6,279 bases of DNA from JBAZYZ01 sp041659085 (GCA_041659085.1 JBAZYZ010000028.1:1-6279), one strand, 5' to 3'; counted from the stretch's first letter, positions 1 through 4,194 are shown. The notes: generated by a model not told the origin, from the letters alone. Numbers and translations are program-made.

Positions 1-439
1 CCCAGGCGGACGATAGCGCTTTGGCGAAGTTTATGCCGACCCAGAGGGTTGGTTCAAGTCCCGGTCCGTAGGTGACGGCAATAGCGTCTATTTTTGGTTT
101 CTTTATTTTTTGCAGCAGTGGAATAATCGCTTCCGCCAGTCCCGGCTCTCTTTCAAGAATTCTGTTTATTTTTTTTACGTCTATTTTTCCGTTTTTATTG
201 TTCACCCCAATTCGCATATTGGTTTCATGTAAAATTTGTTCCAAAATAGGAGTCAAGTTTTTTGCATGCTCTCTCTTGGCCATCATGGGAAAAACCCCGC
301 CGTACTTGGCGTGTAGGGCGATCTGAGAAGAGGTGATATTTGTGAGCACCTTAAATAGGGGTTTTTTAAGTCCACCCCGCGCTTCAATTATCGCGACCCC
401 GGTGTCATCACAACTTGTTTCAATGGCTAGGATTTTCAT
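1..439 (-). CDS. tsaD: tRNA N6-adenosine threonylcarbamoyltransferase TsaD, N-terminal part (cut by window edge)
   Basis: TsaD transfers the threonylcarbamoyl group from threonylcarbamoyl-AMP to A37 of ANN-decoding tRNAs (t6A) in the cytoplasm, normally together with TsaB and TsaE. The minus strand reads an uninterrupted frame of 146 codons from ATG at 439 to the window edge. It starts MKILAIETSCDDTGVAI, the ASKHA-fold phosphate-1 loop of the family. It continues with GGVFPMMAKREHAKNL (near residue 57) and VTYGPGLEPTLWVGINFAKAL (near 124). The metal-binding His motif normally lies just beyond this point and is outside the window. A charged stretch at about residues 90-112 looks longer than in the E. 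coli protein. No SD precedes the ATG; a promoter 6 bp upstream suggests a leaderless mRNA. The family call is firm; completeness cannot be judged. Confidence 0.95.
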   Translation of the reverse strand, partial: MKILAIETSCDDTGVAIIEARGGLKKPLFKVLTNITSSQIALHAKYGGVFPMMAKREHAKNLTPILEQILHETNMRIGVNNKNGKIDVKKINRILEREPGLAEAIIPLLQKIKKPKIDAIAVTYGPGLEPTLWVGINFAKALSSAW

Positions 440-445
440 AAGGCG

Positions 446-474
446 ATACTAGCAGTTTGCCGTGTTTGAGGCAA
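446..474 (-). promoter_or_regulatory. Promoter of tsaD, probably leaderless
   Basis: On the minus strand a -35 box TTGCCT (469-474), a 17-bp spacer and a -10 box TAGTAT (446-451) stand directly in front of tsaD. Only six bases separate the -10 from the ATG at 439, so transcription would begin at or next to the A of the start codon. The -35 overlaps the T-tract of the upstream terminator, so one gene's end and the next gene's promoter are packed together. Confidence 0.6.
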
Positions 475-508
475 AAAAATGCCCGGGAGGCAAAGTGTGC
501 GTCCCGGG
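473..508 (-). terminator. Rho-independent terminator of the 70-aa gene
   Basis: On the minus strand CCCGGGA (508-502) and TCCCGGG (488-482) form a 7-bp GC-rich stem around a 13-nt loop. CA and seven T (479-473) follow. It lies 16 bp after the stop codon of the upstream small gene and ends that unit before tsaD. Confidence 0.75.
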
Positions 509-524
509 ACTTGGTTTGGATTGT

Positions 525-737
525 TCAGCAGACGAATGGCCTGCCGAATTCTTCGATAGTTAGCTCAGCGCTTACGCCATAGGTGCAGCGGTCGCTGTTT
601 TTGGTTTGCGAAATTTCGCCTATTGCGTCATTTGCGGGGGTGGCGGCGGGAACTTTTTGGCTGTTGTTCCCTTCCTCCATACCCGACTTGAATTCGGCAC
701 GCGATGTTTCCAATATGCCTAATGCGTGTCGTTTCAT
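525..737 (-). CDS. 70-aa protein of unknown function, strongly SD-led
   Basis: I do not recognise this protein. It is 70 aa, soluble and mixed in charge, with no predicted membrane helix. It has a low-complexity middle rich in Ala, Pro, Asn and Ser, and two cysteines, one of them the last residue. The start at 737 is preferred over an in-frame ATG ten codons upstream because AGGAGG (743-748) sits 5 nt before it, the best SD in the window. The gene is a complete monocistronic unit with a near-consensus promoter (924-952), a leader of about 180 nt and a terminator (473-508). That is a lot of regulation for a small protein. The alternative, that the transcript acts mainly as an RNA, is not excluded, but the SD argues for translation. 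Confidence 0.75.
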   Translation of the reverse strand: MKRHALGILETSRAEFKSGMEEGNNSQKVPAATPANDAIGEISQTKNSDRCTYGVSAELTIEEFGRPFVC

Positions 738-917
738 TTTTTCCTCCTGTTTACGAACAATGAACAAATTGGGAAATAGAGGTCTCTGTGGTTTGAGCCG
801 CAGTTTAGTAGACCTATATTGGCTCCTCGGCTCGCGGTGCAGAAAATTACTTTTGCGCCCCTCTCGCTCTACGTCGCCAATAAAAAAGGGGCCATCTCTG
901 GTCTCTTAAATTTCCAC
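738..917 (-). promoter_or_regulatory. Long 5' leader of the 70-aa gene, candidate structured cis-regulatory RNA
   Basis: The promoter at 924-952 predicts a transcript start near 917, giving an untranslated leader of about 180 nt. On the minus-strand RNA, AGAGACC occurs twice (906-900 and 787-781), with GGUCU (814-810) between them. GGUCU can pair with either copy, so the two pairings exclude each other. The upstream pairing would enclose a perfect 7-bp helix UAUUGGC/GCCAAUA (882-876 with 823-817). Inside that helix AAAA-GUAA-UUUU forms a GNRA-loop hairpin. GCCCC (892-888) can pair with GGGGC (861-857), which would cross the 7-bp helix as a pseudoknot. GAGCCG and CGGCUC give a further alternative. 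A short ATG frame of 8 codons (895-869) lies in the leader. I match it to no known riboswitch class, and the folding is by eye. Confidence 0.45.
743..748 (-). promoter_or_regulatory. Consensus Shine-Dalgarno that fixes the start of the 70-aa gene
   Basis: AGGAGG on the minus strand, followed by five A and then ATG at 737. It selects this ATG over the upstream in-frame ATG at 767. Most larger genes in the window lack such a site. Confidence 0.8.
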
Positions 918-923
918 TTGAGT

Positions 924-952
924 AGTATAGCAGATGGAGGGGTGGGTGTCAA
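924..952 (-). promoter_or_regulatory. Near-consensus sigma-70-type promoter with extended -10
   Basis: On the minus strand TTGACA (947-952), a 17-bp spacer and TATACT (924-929), with TGC in front of the -10. The -35 and spacing are perfect and the -10 matches at five of six positions. It is the strongest promoter in the window, with a predicted start near 917. Confidence 0.85.
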
Positions 953-999
953 ATACGCGCCTTAAGACCTCTTATTGGTTAGGGGCCGTATGCGTAATA

Positions 1000-1027
1000 T
1001 AAAAGATAGCCGCAGGAGAGAAGCGGC
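1000..1027 (-). terminator. Possible weak terminator after copy A
   Basis: On the minus strand GCCGC (1027-1023), a 9-nt loop and GCGGC (1013-1009) are followed by TATCTTTTAT. The stem is only 5 bp and the U-tract is interrupted. It begins 7 bp after the stop codon of the 96-aa gene and is the only candidate before the next promoter. Confidence 0.45.
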
Positions 1028-1034
1028 AGCTGCC

Positions 1035-1325
1035 TCAATTATCCTTGGTTCTATTGTCATCAACGAACATCTTGAATCCTTTTACTATAAGAATAAAACC
1101 AAGCAGGATGATCAGGCGATGAGTGAACTCCACTAAAGGGTTGCTAATGTTCATCCATTTTGACATCAGCGTTTCAATCAAGTGCGCGGCGCCCATAACA
1201 ACAGCTCCCCAGCCTATGGTGTTTAGGGCTTTACCTATAAGTCCGCCATACCCCGTGGCGATTCTTACCAGCCATACCGATATTAAGATAAGTAAAACGT
1301 CTAGAATTAAGTTTATTGGCTCCAT
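1035..1325 (-). CDS. 96-aa three-helix membrane protein, copy A
   Basis: I do not recognise the family. The protein has three hydrophobic segments, at about residues 4-22, 36-54 and 67-87. Between the first two lies a glycine-rich segment GYGGLIGKALNTIGWG (25-40), and the C-terminal tail is charged. It is a paralogue of the gene at 1443-1733: same length, alignable without gaps, about 47 of 96 residues identical by eye, best in the glycine-rich segment and in the third helix. The first nine residues are nearly the same. The gene lies 26 nt behind tRNA-Val(CAC) on the same strand. No SD precedes the ATG; instead a TATAAT (1335-1340) ends 9 bp before it, so the mRNA may be leaderless or may begin at the processed tRNA 3' end. 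The function is unknown; a cytoplasmic-membrane location is inferred. Confidence 0.85.
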   Translation of the reverse strand: MEPINLILDVLLILISVWLVRIATGYGGLIGKALNTIGWGAVVMGAAHLIETLMSKWMNISNPLVEFTHRLIILLGFILIVKGFKMFVDDNRTKDN

Positions 1326-1334
1326 ACGATAGAA

Positions 1335-1363
1335 ATTATACTTAATCTCGGTGGACGATACAA
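1335..1363 (-). promoter_or_regulatory. Candidate promoter of copy A, overlapping the tRNA-Val(CAC) 3' end
   Basis: A perfect TATAAT (1340-1335, minus strand) lies 9 bp before the ATG at 1325, with a poor -35 (TTGTAT, 1363-1358) 17 bp upstream inside the tRNA gene. The transcript would start 0-3 nt before the ATG. Confidence 0.45.
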
Positions 1364-1425
1364 GATTCGAACTTGTGGCCTTTCGCGTGTGAAGCGAACG
1401 CTCTAACCAGCTGAGCTAATCGTCC
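1352..1425 (-). tRNA. tRNA-Val (anticodon CAC)
   Basis: The minus strand folds as a cloverleaf. The acceptor GGACGAT pairs with ATCGTCC, and the D arm is GCTC/GAGC. The anticodon stem TTCGC/GCGAA carries the loop TTCACAC, so the anticodon is CAC, reading GUG. The T arm is ACAAG/CTTGT with TTCGAAT, and the discriminator is A. The bases after the discriminator are CCG, so CCA is not encoded and must be added after transcription. The gene starts 17 nt after the stop of copy B and ends 26 nt before copy A, so it is probably cotranscribed with one or both. Confidence 0.95.
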
Positions 1426-1426
1426 G

Positions 1427-1444
1427 AAAAATTTGCCAATTTTT
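1427..1444 (-). repeat. AT-rich inverted repeat between copy B and tRNA-Val(CAC)
   Basis: AAAAATT (1427-1433) and AATTTTT (1438-1444) form a 7-bp stem with a 4-nt loop, overlapping the TAA stop of copy B. On the minus strand it ends in five T. It could be a weak terminator or a processing hairpin. With no GC pairs in the stem, efficient termination is doubtful. Confidence 0.35.
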
Positions 1445-1733
1445 AGCTAGCCTTGGTTTTTTTGTCGCCGATTAACTGCTTAAAGCCGCTTAAAAGGAGA
1501 ATAAAACCAAATAAAACAACCAGACGGTAAGCCAACAGCACAGAAGGGGTGTTTATTCCTAAGCGGTATATTGCGAGGGTATAAACAAAATAAGACACTC
1601 CCAAAACTACGGTTCCCCAGCCTATTGTATCCAAGGCTTTTCCTATAAAACCGCCAAATCCTGCCACGATTTTAACTGTCCATGCCGTTACTACAATAAG
1701 GGCCAAGTCCAGAATCAAATTGATATACTCCAT
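1443..1733 (-). CDS. 96-aa three-helix membrane protein, copy B
   Basis: This is the second member of the paralogous pair (see 1035-1325). Hydrophobic segments lie at about residues 4-22, 36-54 and 67-87. The shared glycine-rich segment is GFGGFIGKALDTIGWG (25-40), and the tail is lysine-rich. The middle loop (about 52-66) is the least conserved part. No SD precedes the ATG at 1733. A TGC-TATAAT extended -10 ends 8 bp before it, which predicts a leaderless transcript. The stop codon overlaps an AT-rich inverted repeat, and tRNA-Val(CAC) begins 17 nt later. The function is unknown. The near-equal length and strong retention of both copies argue that both are functional proteins. Confidence 0.87.
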   Translation of the reverse strand: MEYINLILDLALIVVTAWTVKIVAGFGGFIGKALDTIGWGTVVLGVSYFVYTLAIYRLGINTPSVLLAYRLVVLFGFILLLSGFKQLIGDKKTKAS

Positions 1734-1741
1734 ATGTGCAA

Positions 1742-1771
1742 ATTATAGCATAATTAATATTTTGTGGTCAC
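1742..1771 (-). promoter_or_regulatory. Extended -10 promoter of copy B, probably leaderless
   Basis: TGCTATAAT on the minus strand has its -10 hexamer at 1747-1742, 8 bp before the ATG at 1733. A partial -35 (GTGACC, 1771-1766) stands 18 bp upstream. The expected start is within 1-2 nt of the start codon. Confidence 0.6.
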
Positions 1772-1831
1772 GAGTCATTCGCCTAACAAAGCCAAAAACG
1801 TGCTATTTCCGGCATCTTTTTTAACGCTTTG

Positions 1832-1904
1832 TGCGCGATAGAGGAGTCGAACCTCTGACCTACCCCACGTCAAGGGGTCGCTCTACCAACTGAGCTAACC
1901 GCGC
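1832..1904 (-). tRNA. tRNA-Val (anticodon GAC)
   Basis: The acceptor GCGCGGT pairs with ATCGCGC, and the D arm is GCTC/GAGC. The anticodon stem ACCCC/GGGGT carries the loop TTGACGT, so the anticodon is GAC, reading GUC and GUU. The T arm is AGAGG/CCTCT with TTCGACT, and the discriminator is A followed by CAA, so CCA is not encoded. It lies 98 nt upstream of copy B on the same strand. Its stems differ strongly from those of tRNA-Val(CAC). Confidence 0.95.
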
Positions 1905-1929
1905 GTATACTTCAATCGTTACCTACCAA

Positions 1930-1949
1930 CCTGCCTGCCGGCAGGCAGG
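1930..1949. repeat. Perfect 20-bp GC palindrome
   Basis: CCTGCCTGCCGGCAGGCAGG equals its own reverse complement and is built from CCTG tandem units on each arm. It lies in the predicted 5' leader of tRNA-Val(GAC), 25 bp before the mature tRNA. As a perfect short palindrome outside genes it resembles a REP-like element or a protein-binding site. I believe similar palindromes are common in Parcubacteria genomes, but cannot verify that here. Confidence 0.8.
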
Positions 1950-1964
1950 AACAGCTAACTGTTC
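1949..1964. repeat. Second inverted repeat next to the palindrome
   Basis: GAACAG (1949-1954) and CTGTTC (1959-1964) form a 6-bp stem with a 4-nt loop. It shares its first base with the end of the 20-bp palindrome, so the two hairpins abut. Confidence 0.5.
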
Positions 1965-1979
1965 ATATTCACAGTCGCC

Positions 1980-2009
1980 ATAATAACAGAAAAACAGAGG
2001 CGGTGTCTA
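1980..2009 (-). promoter_or_regulatory. Candidate promoter for tRNA-Val(GAC)
   Basis: On the minus strand TAGACA (2009-2004), an 18-bp spacer and TATTAT (1985-1980), each five of six to consensus. The start would be near 1973, giving the pre-tRNA a leader of about 68 nt that contains both inverted repeats. It lies just after the stop of the GGDEF gene. Confidence 0.55.
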
Positions 2010-2026
2010 CTTGATACGCTTTTATC

Positions 2027-2860
2027 CTAATCCTTTTTGGACGCGGTAAATCTTTTTAATATATCCCCTTTGGGGTCAAGCTCCGCGGCCATCTCTCGGC
2101 TCACAACGGCGTTTTTTCCTGCAGCTTTCGCGACATAAGAATAATAGTCCGCATGCTCAAGAAATTCGTTTGACGTTTCGTGGCCGTCAAAAAGTTCAAA
2201 GCCCATGCTTGCCGAAATGTTGCCGTCACCATCTTGAACGGCAAGGCCGGGACGCTGGCTCATTAGTTCCGCTTTGGCTTCGGCTGAGCCTTTCAGCACC
2301 GCCCCGAGCAACCTCTCTTTGACTTGCTCTACGTTGCCAGAATCAAGTTCCGGCATTAGTATCACGAATTCGTCTCCGCCAACGCGCGCGAGCGTATCTG
2401 TGTCGCGAACCGCGGCGCGCATATGCTTGGACACAAATTGCAGGTACAAATTCCCGGCTTCATGCCCAAAGTTGTCGTTTATATTTTTGAAATGATCCAG
2501 ATCAATCTTTACAGCGTATAAAGGGTAGTTATACCCTTCCCGCCGCTGTCTTTCCAGCCTGGACATTTCTATCAGCATTATCTCATTGAACATCCGCAGA
2601 TTGGGCAATCCGGTAAGAGCGTCAAAGCGCGCGTTTCTTTCCTCCTCTATGACCAGTTTCAATGTTTCTTCAACACCGACTTCAAGCGTGCTTAACTCTT
2701 CGGTGGTCGGAGAAACGCCTTTTTCCACTTCATCTTTTATTCTTTTCACTTCAAGCAGAATGGATTCCAGGTTGGCGCTTGCGCCGCCCAGGGTTTTTTC
2801 TTGCGGAGCGCCTTCCGGAACCACCGGCATTATGGGTTCGTTTGATTCTCTCGGATTCAT
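2027..2860 (-). CDS. Soluble GGDEF-domain protein, probable diguanylate cyclase
   Basis: It is predicted to join two GTP into cyclic di-GMP. The 277-aa protein has a Pro/Glu-rich start, a helical, probably coiled-coil region (about 28-78), then a GGDEF domain (about 76-255). Family motifs are intact: DALTGLPN (80-87), KIDLDHFKNINDNFGH (118-133), the signature RVGGDEFV (159-166), and AKAAGKN near 244-250. RDTD (152-155), five residues before GGDEF, matches the RxxD product-inhibition site. There is no signal peptide or membrane segment and no recognised sensor domain, so regulation may come through coiled-coil dimerisation. The stretch at about 188-213 looks extended. The gene starts 29 bp after mscL with no SD and is probably cotranscribed with it. 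Activity is inferred from the intact motif. No EAL or PilZ partner is visible here. Confidence 0.93.
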   Translation of the reverse strand: MNPRESNEPIMPVVPEGAPQEKTLGGASANLESILLEVKRIKDEVEKGVSPTTEELSTLEVGVEETLKLVIEEERNARFDALTGLPNLRMFNEIMLIEMSRLERQRREGYNYPLYAVKIDLDHFKNINDNFGHEAGNLYLQFVSKHMRAAVRDTDTLARVGGDEFVILMPELDSGNVEQVKERLLGAVLKGSAEAKAELMSQRPGLAVQDGDGNISASMGFELFDGHETSNEFLEHADYYSYVAKAAGKNAVVSREMAAELDPKGDILKRFTASKKD

Positions 2861-2889
2861 GATTATAAAAATAATTTTATGCCACTCGG

Positions 2890-3210
2890 CTAAGCTTTTT
2901 TCTTATCAACTTTATCCAAGCCCAACATCTTAAATCCGTAGTAAACCACAAGGGCTATTATGAGGAAGTCTATGGTGGCGCTTACGAAATCGCCCCACAT
3001 GATTTTTACCGGACCCGCGGCGAAGGCCATCTCCTTTAGACCGCCCGCCGAGCCCAGTATAAGTCCGACAATCGGATTGATTATGTCCGTGACCAAAGAC
3101 GAAACGACTTTGGAAACAGCCCCGCCCAAGACAAACCCGATAGCAAGACCTACGACTCCTTGTTCGCGAACGAAATCCAAGAACCCCTGAAATTGTGTTT
3201 TGTAGTCCAT
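2890..3210 (-). CDS. mscL: Large-conductance mechanosensitive channel MscL
   Basis: MscL forms a homopentameric pore in the cytoplasmic membrane that opens under high membrane tension and releases solutes during hypo-osmotic shock. The 106-aa protein fits the family. It has an N-terminal amphipathic helix (FQGFLDFVREQG, 7-18) and a pore-lining first helix with small residues (GLAIGFVLGGAVSKVVSSLV, 21-40). TDIINPIVGL (41-50) is followed by a short external loop, a second helix (about 76-97) and a lysine-rich tail. It is shorter than the 136-aa E. coli protein, mainly because the C-terminal helical bundle is reduced. The gene begins 23 nt after tRNA-Glu on the same strand with no SD, only AT-rich sequence. 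The GGDEF gene follows. The identification is firm. Confidence 0.95.
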   Translation of the reverse strand: MDYKTQFQGFLDFVREQGVVGLAIGFVLGGAVSKVVSSLVTDIINPIVGLILGSAGGLKEMAFAAGPVKIMWGDFVSATIDFLIIALVVYYGFKMLGLDKVDKKKA

Positions 3211-3233
3211 AATTTTATTTAATTATTAATTTG

Positions 3234-3305
3234 TGACCCTACCGGGAATCGAACCCGGATTTAAAGCTTGAAAAGCTTCTGTCCTAACCATTAGACGATA
3301 GGGCC
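3234..3305 (-). tRNA. tRNA-Glu (anticodon TTC)
   Basis: The acceptor GGCCCTA pairs with TAGGGTC (one G-U), and the D arm is GTCTAATGGTTAGGAC. The anticodon stem GAAGC/GCTTT carries the loop TTTTCAA, so the anticodon is TTC, reading GAA and GAG. The T arm is CCGGG/CCCGG with TTCGATT, and the discriminator is A followed by CAA, so CCA is not encoded. It heads the mscL-GGDEF run, 23 nt upstream of mscL. Confidence 0.95.
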
Positions 3306-3315
3306 AAGTAGCAAA

Positions 3316-3347
3316 AATATAGCATTTTTTACATAAAATGCTAGTAT
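3316..3347. promoter_or_regulatory. Divergent extended -10 promoters for tRNA-Glu (minus) and tRNA-Ser (plus)
   Basis: The 53 bp between the two tRNAs hold a minus-strand TGC-TATATT (-10 at 3316-3321, 10 bp before tRNA-Glu). They also hold a plus-strand TGC-TAGTAT (-10 at 3342-3347, 11 bp before tRNA-Ser). Neither has a good -35; at 17-bp spacing each -35 position would overlap the other's -10. The two TGCT elements form an 8-bp inverted repeat, AGCATTTT (3321-3328) and AAAATGCT (3335-3342), with a 6-bp centre. Expected pre-tRNA leaders are only a few nt. Confidence 0.6.
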
Positions 3348-3358
3348 TTTAATGCTTT

Positions 3359-3445
3359 GGAGACGTGGCTGAGCGGCTGAAGGCACCTGACTCGAAATCA
3401 GGCATGGGGGCAACCTCATCGGAGGTTCAAATCCTCCCGTCTCCG
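3359..3445 (+). tRNA. tRNA-Ser (anticodon CGA)
   Basis: This is a class II tRNA of 87 nt. The acceptor GGAGACG pairs with CGTCTCC and the D arm is GCTGAGCGGCTGAAGGC. The anticodon stem CCTGA/TCAGG carries the loop CTCGAAA, so the anticodon is CGA, reading UCG. A long variable arm precedes the T arm GGAGG/CCTCC, and the discriminator is G. The next bases are CAG, so a full CCA is not encoded. It heads the plus-strand run; the next start codon is 18 nt downstream. Confidence 0.95.
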
Positions 3446-3463
3446 CAGTAAATATAAACACCA

Positions 3464-3616
3464 ATGAAACCCGTTCCATTCGTTAACATAACCGTATTCA
3501 TAATATTTTTCGGCATAGCCCTGATTGAGGCGCTAGAGAAAGGGGATTGGCTTCTCTCGGCGCTCTTTCTTGCCCTGGGCGTGATGTCCCTCTGGGCGGA
3601 TTTTAAGAAGAAATAA
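3464..3616 (+). CDS. 50-aa two-helix membrane protein, unknown
   Basis: This short frame is supported by position and composition. It starts 18 nt after tRNA-Ser and ends 6 nt before the Nudix start. The protein has two clear hydrophobic segments, VNITVFIIFFGIALIEAL (7-24) and WLLSALFLALGVMSLW (29-44), separated by a charged turn EKGD, and ends in DFKKK. The positive tail suggests cytoplasmic termini with a hairpin in the membrane, an inference. There is no SD; TATAAA lies 5 nt before the ATG. I do not recognise it. It could be a small membrane regulator or an accessory to the downstream genes. The chance of a spurious frame is reduced by the well-formed helices and tight spacing. Confidence 0.7.
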   Translation: MKPVPFVNITVFIIFFGIALIEALEKGDWLLSALFLALGVMSLWADFKKK

Positions 3617-3622
3617 TAATCT

Positions 3623-4183
3623 ATGAACGATAATCAGGAAATGTTGGAAGTGGTTGACGAGAATGATAATGTTATAGGTCTTGAAAGCCGCGAGAAAATA
3701 CACAAAAAGGGATTGCTTCATCGAGAGATACACGTGTTGTTTATAACTCCCAGGGCTGAGATTATTTTTCAACACAGGGCGAAAGATAAAGACACTTATC
3801 CTGACAAATTGGATGCTACTGTTGGAGGACATGTGGAACCTGGGATGTCGTATGGGGAGACGGCAGTAAAAGAGTGCAAGGAAGAGACCGGTATTGATAT
3901 AGACCCGCAAAAACTTGTTTTGCTCTCAAAAATGAGAAAAAGAACTATTGATGAAGCTACCGGTCTTATAAATAATGCTGTCCGCACAGAATATGCATAT
4001 TTATATGAAGGCCGCATGGATGACCTGGTGTTAGAAGTGGGCAAGGCGATAGGTTTTGAGGCTTGGAAGATTGACGGGCTTCCTAAGTTATCAAATAGCG
4101 ATAAAGATCGGTTTGTCCCTCTTATTTTTTCCGACGAACACATCTTTCTTTTCAATAAAGCAAAAAAGTTATTATTGGGGTAG
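3623..4183 (+). CDS. Nudix hydrolase, YfcD / IPP-isomerase-like subgroup
   Basis: Nudix enzymes cleave nucleoside-diphosphate-linked compounds using a metal bound by the Nudix box. The 186-aa protein starts with the subgroup's typical opening, EVVDENDNVIGLESREKIH (9-27), then LLHREIHVLFI (31-41). The box spans 69-91 and reads G-x5-M-x7-KECKEETGI. The catalytic core glutamates (84, 87, 88) are present, but the first Glu of the consensus is Met75 and the consensus Arg is Lys83. Substrate is not predictable: IPP isomerase, a nucleotide pyrophosphatase or a housecleaning role are all possible. Full-length type 1 IPP isomerases have extra catalytic residues I do not see clearly. It begins 6 nt after the 50-aa gene without SD, and the next gene follows in 11 nt, so it is part of an operon. 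Confidence 0.88.
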   Translation: MNDNQEMLEVVDENDNVIGLESREKIHKKGLLHREIHVLFITPRAEIIFQHRAKDKDTYPDKLDATVGGHVEPGMSYGETAVKECKEETGIDIDPQKLVLLSKMRKRTIDEATGLINNAVRTEYAYLYEGRMDDLVLEVGKAIGFEAWKIDGLPKLSNSDKDRFVPLIFSDEHIFLFNKAKKLLLG

Positions 4184-4194
4184 TATTTTATAAT

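Noticed and set aside
525..767. Upstream ATG at 767 as start of the small gene (80 aa)
   Set aside because: The SD at 743-748 lies inside that version and points to the ATG at 737.
810..860. T-box riboswitch suggested by GCACCGCG in the leader RNA
   Set aside because: The bases before it do not form the UGGN bulge, no specifier loop or stem I motifs are evident, and the downstream gene is not an aminoacyl-tRNA or amino-acid gene.
583..909. Open frame of 108 codons on the plus strand opposite the small gene and its leader
   Set aside because: It overlaps the promoter-led minus-strand unit, has no SD, and its product looks like a random Ser/Arg-rich shadow.
525..917. tmRNA, RNase P RNA, SRP RNA or 6S RNA as an explanation of the structured transcript
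   Set aside because: None of the conserved cores or tRNA-like ends of these RNAs is present.
3306..3358. Replication origin at the strand-divergence point
   Set aside because: No DnaA-box cluster or dnaA/dnaN gene; the AT-rich sequence is explained by two tRNA promoters.
3291..3479. 62-codon minus-strand frame across the tRNA-Ser gene
   Set aside because: It is the antisense of a tRNA. The peptide (GGFEPPMRLPPC...) is the kind of spurious product often annotated over serine tRNAs.
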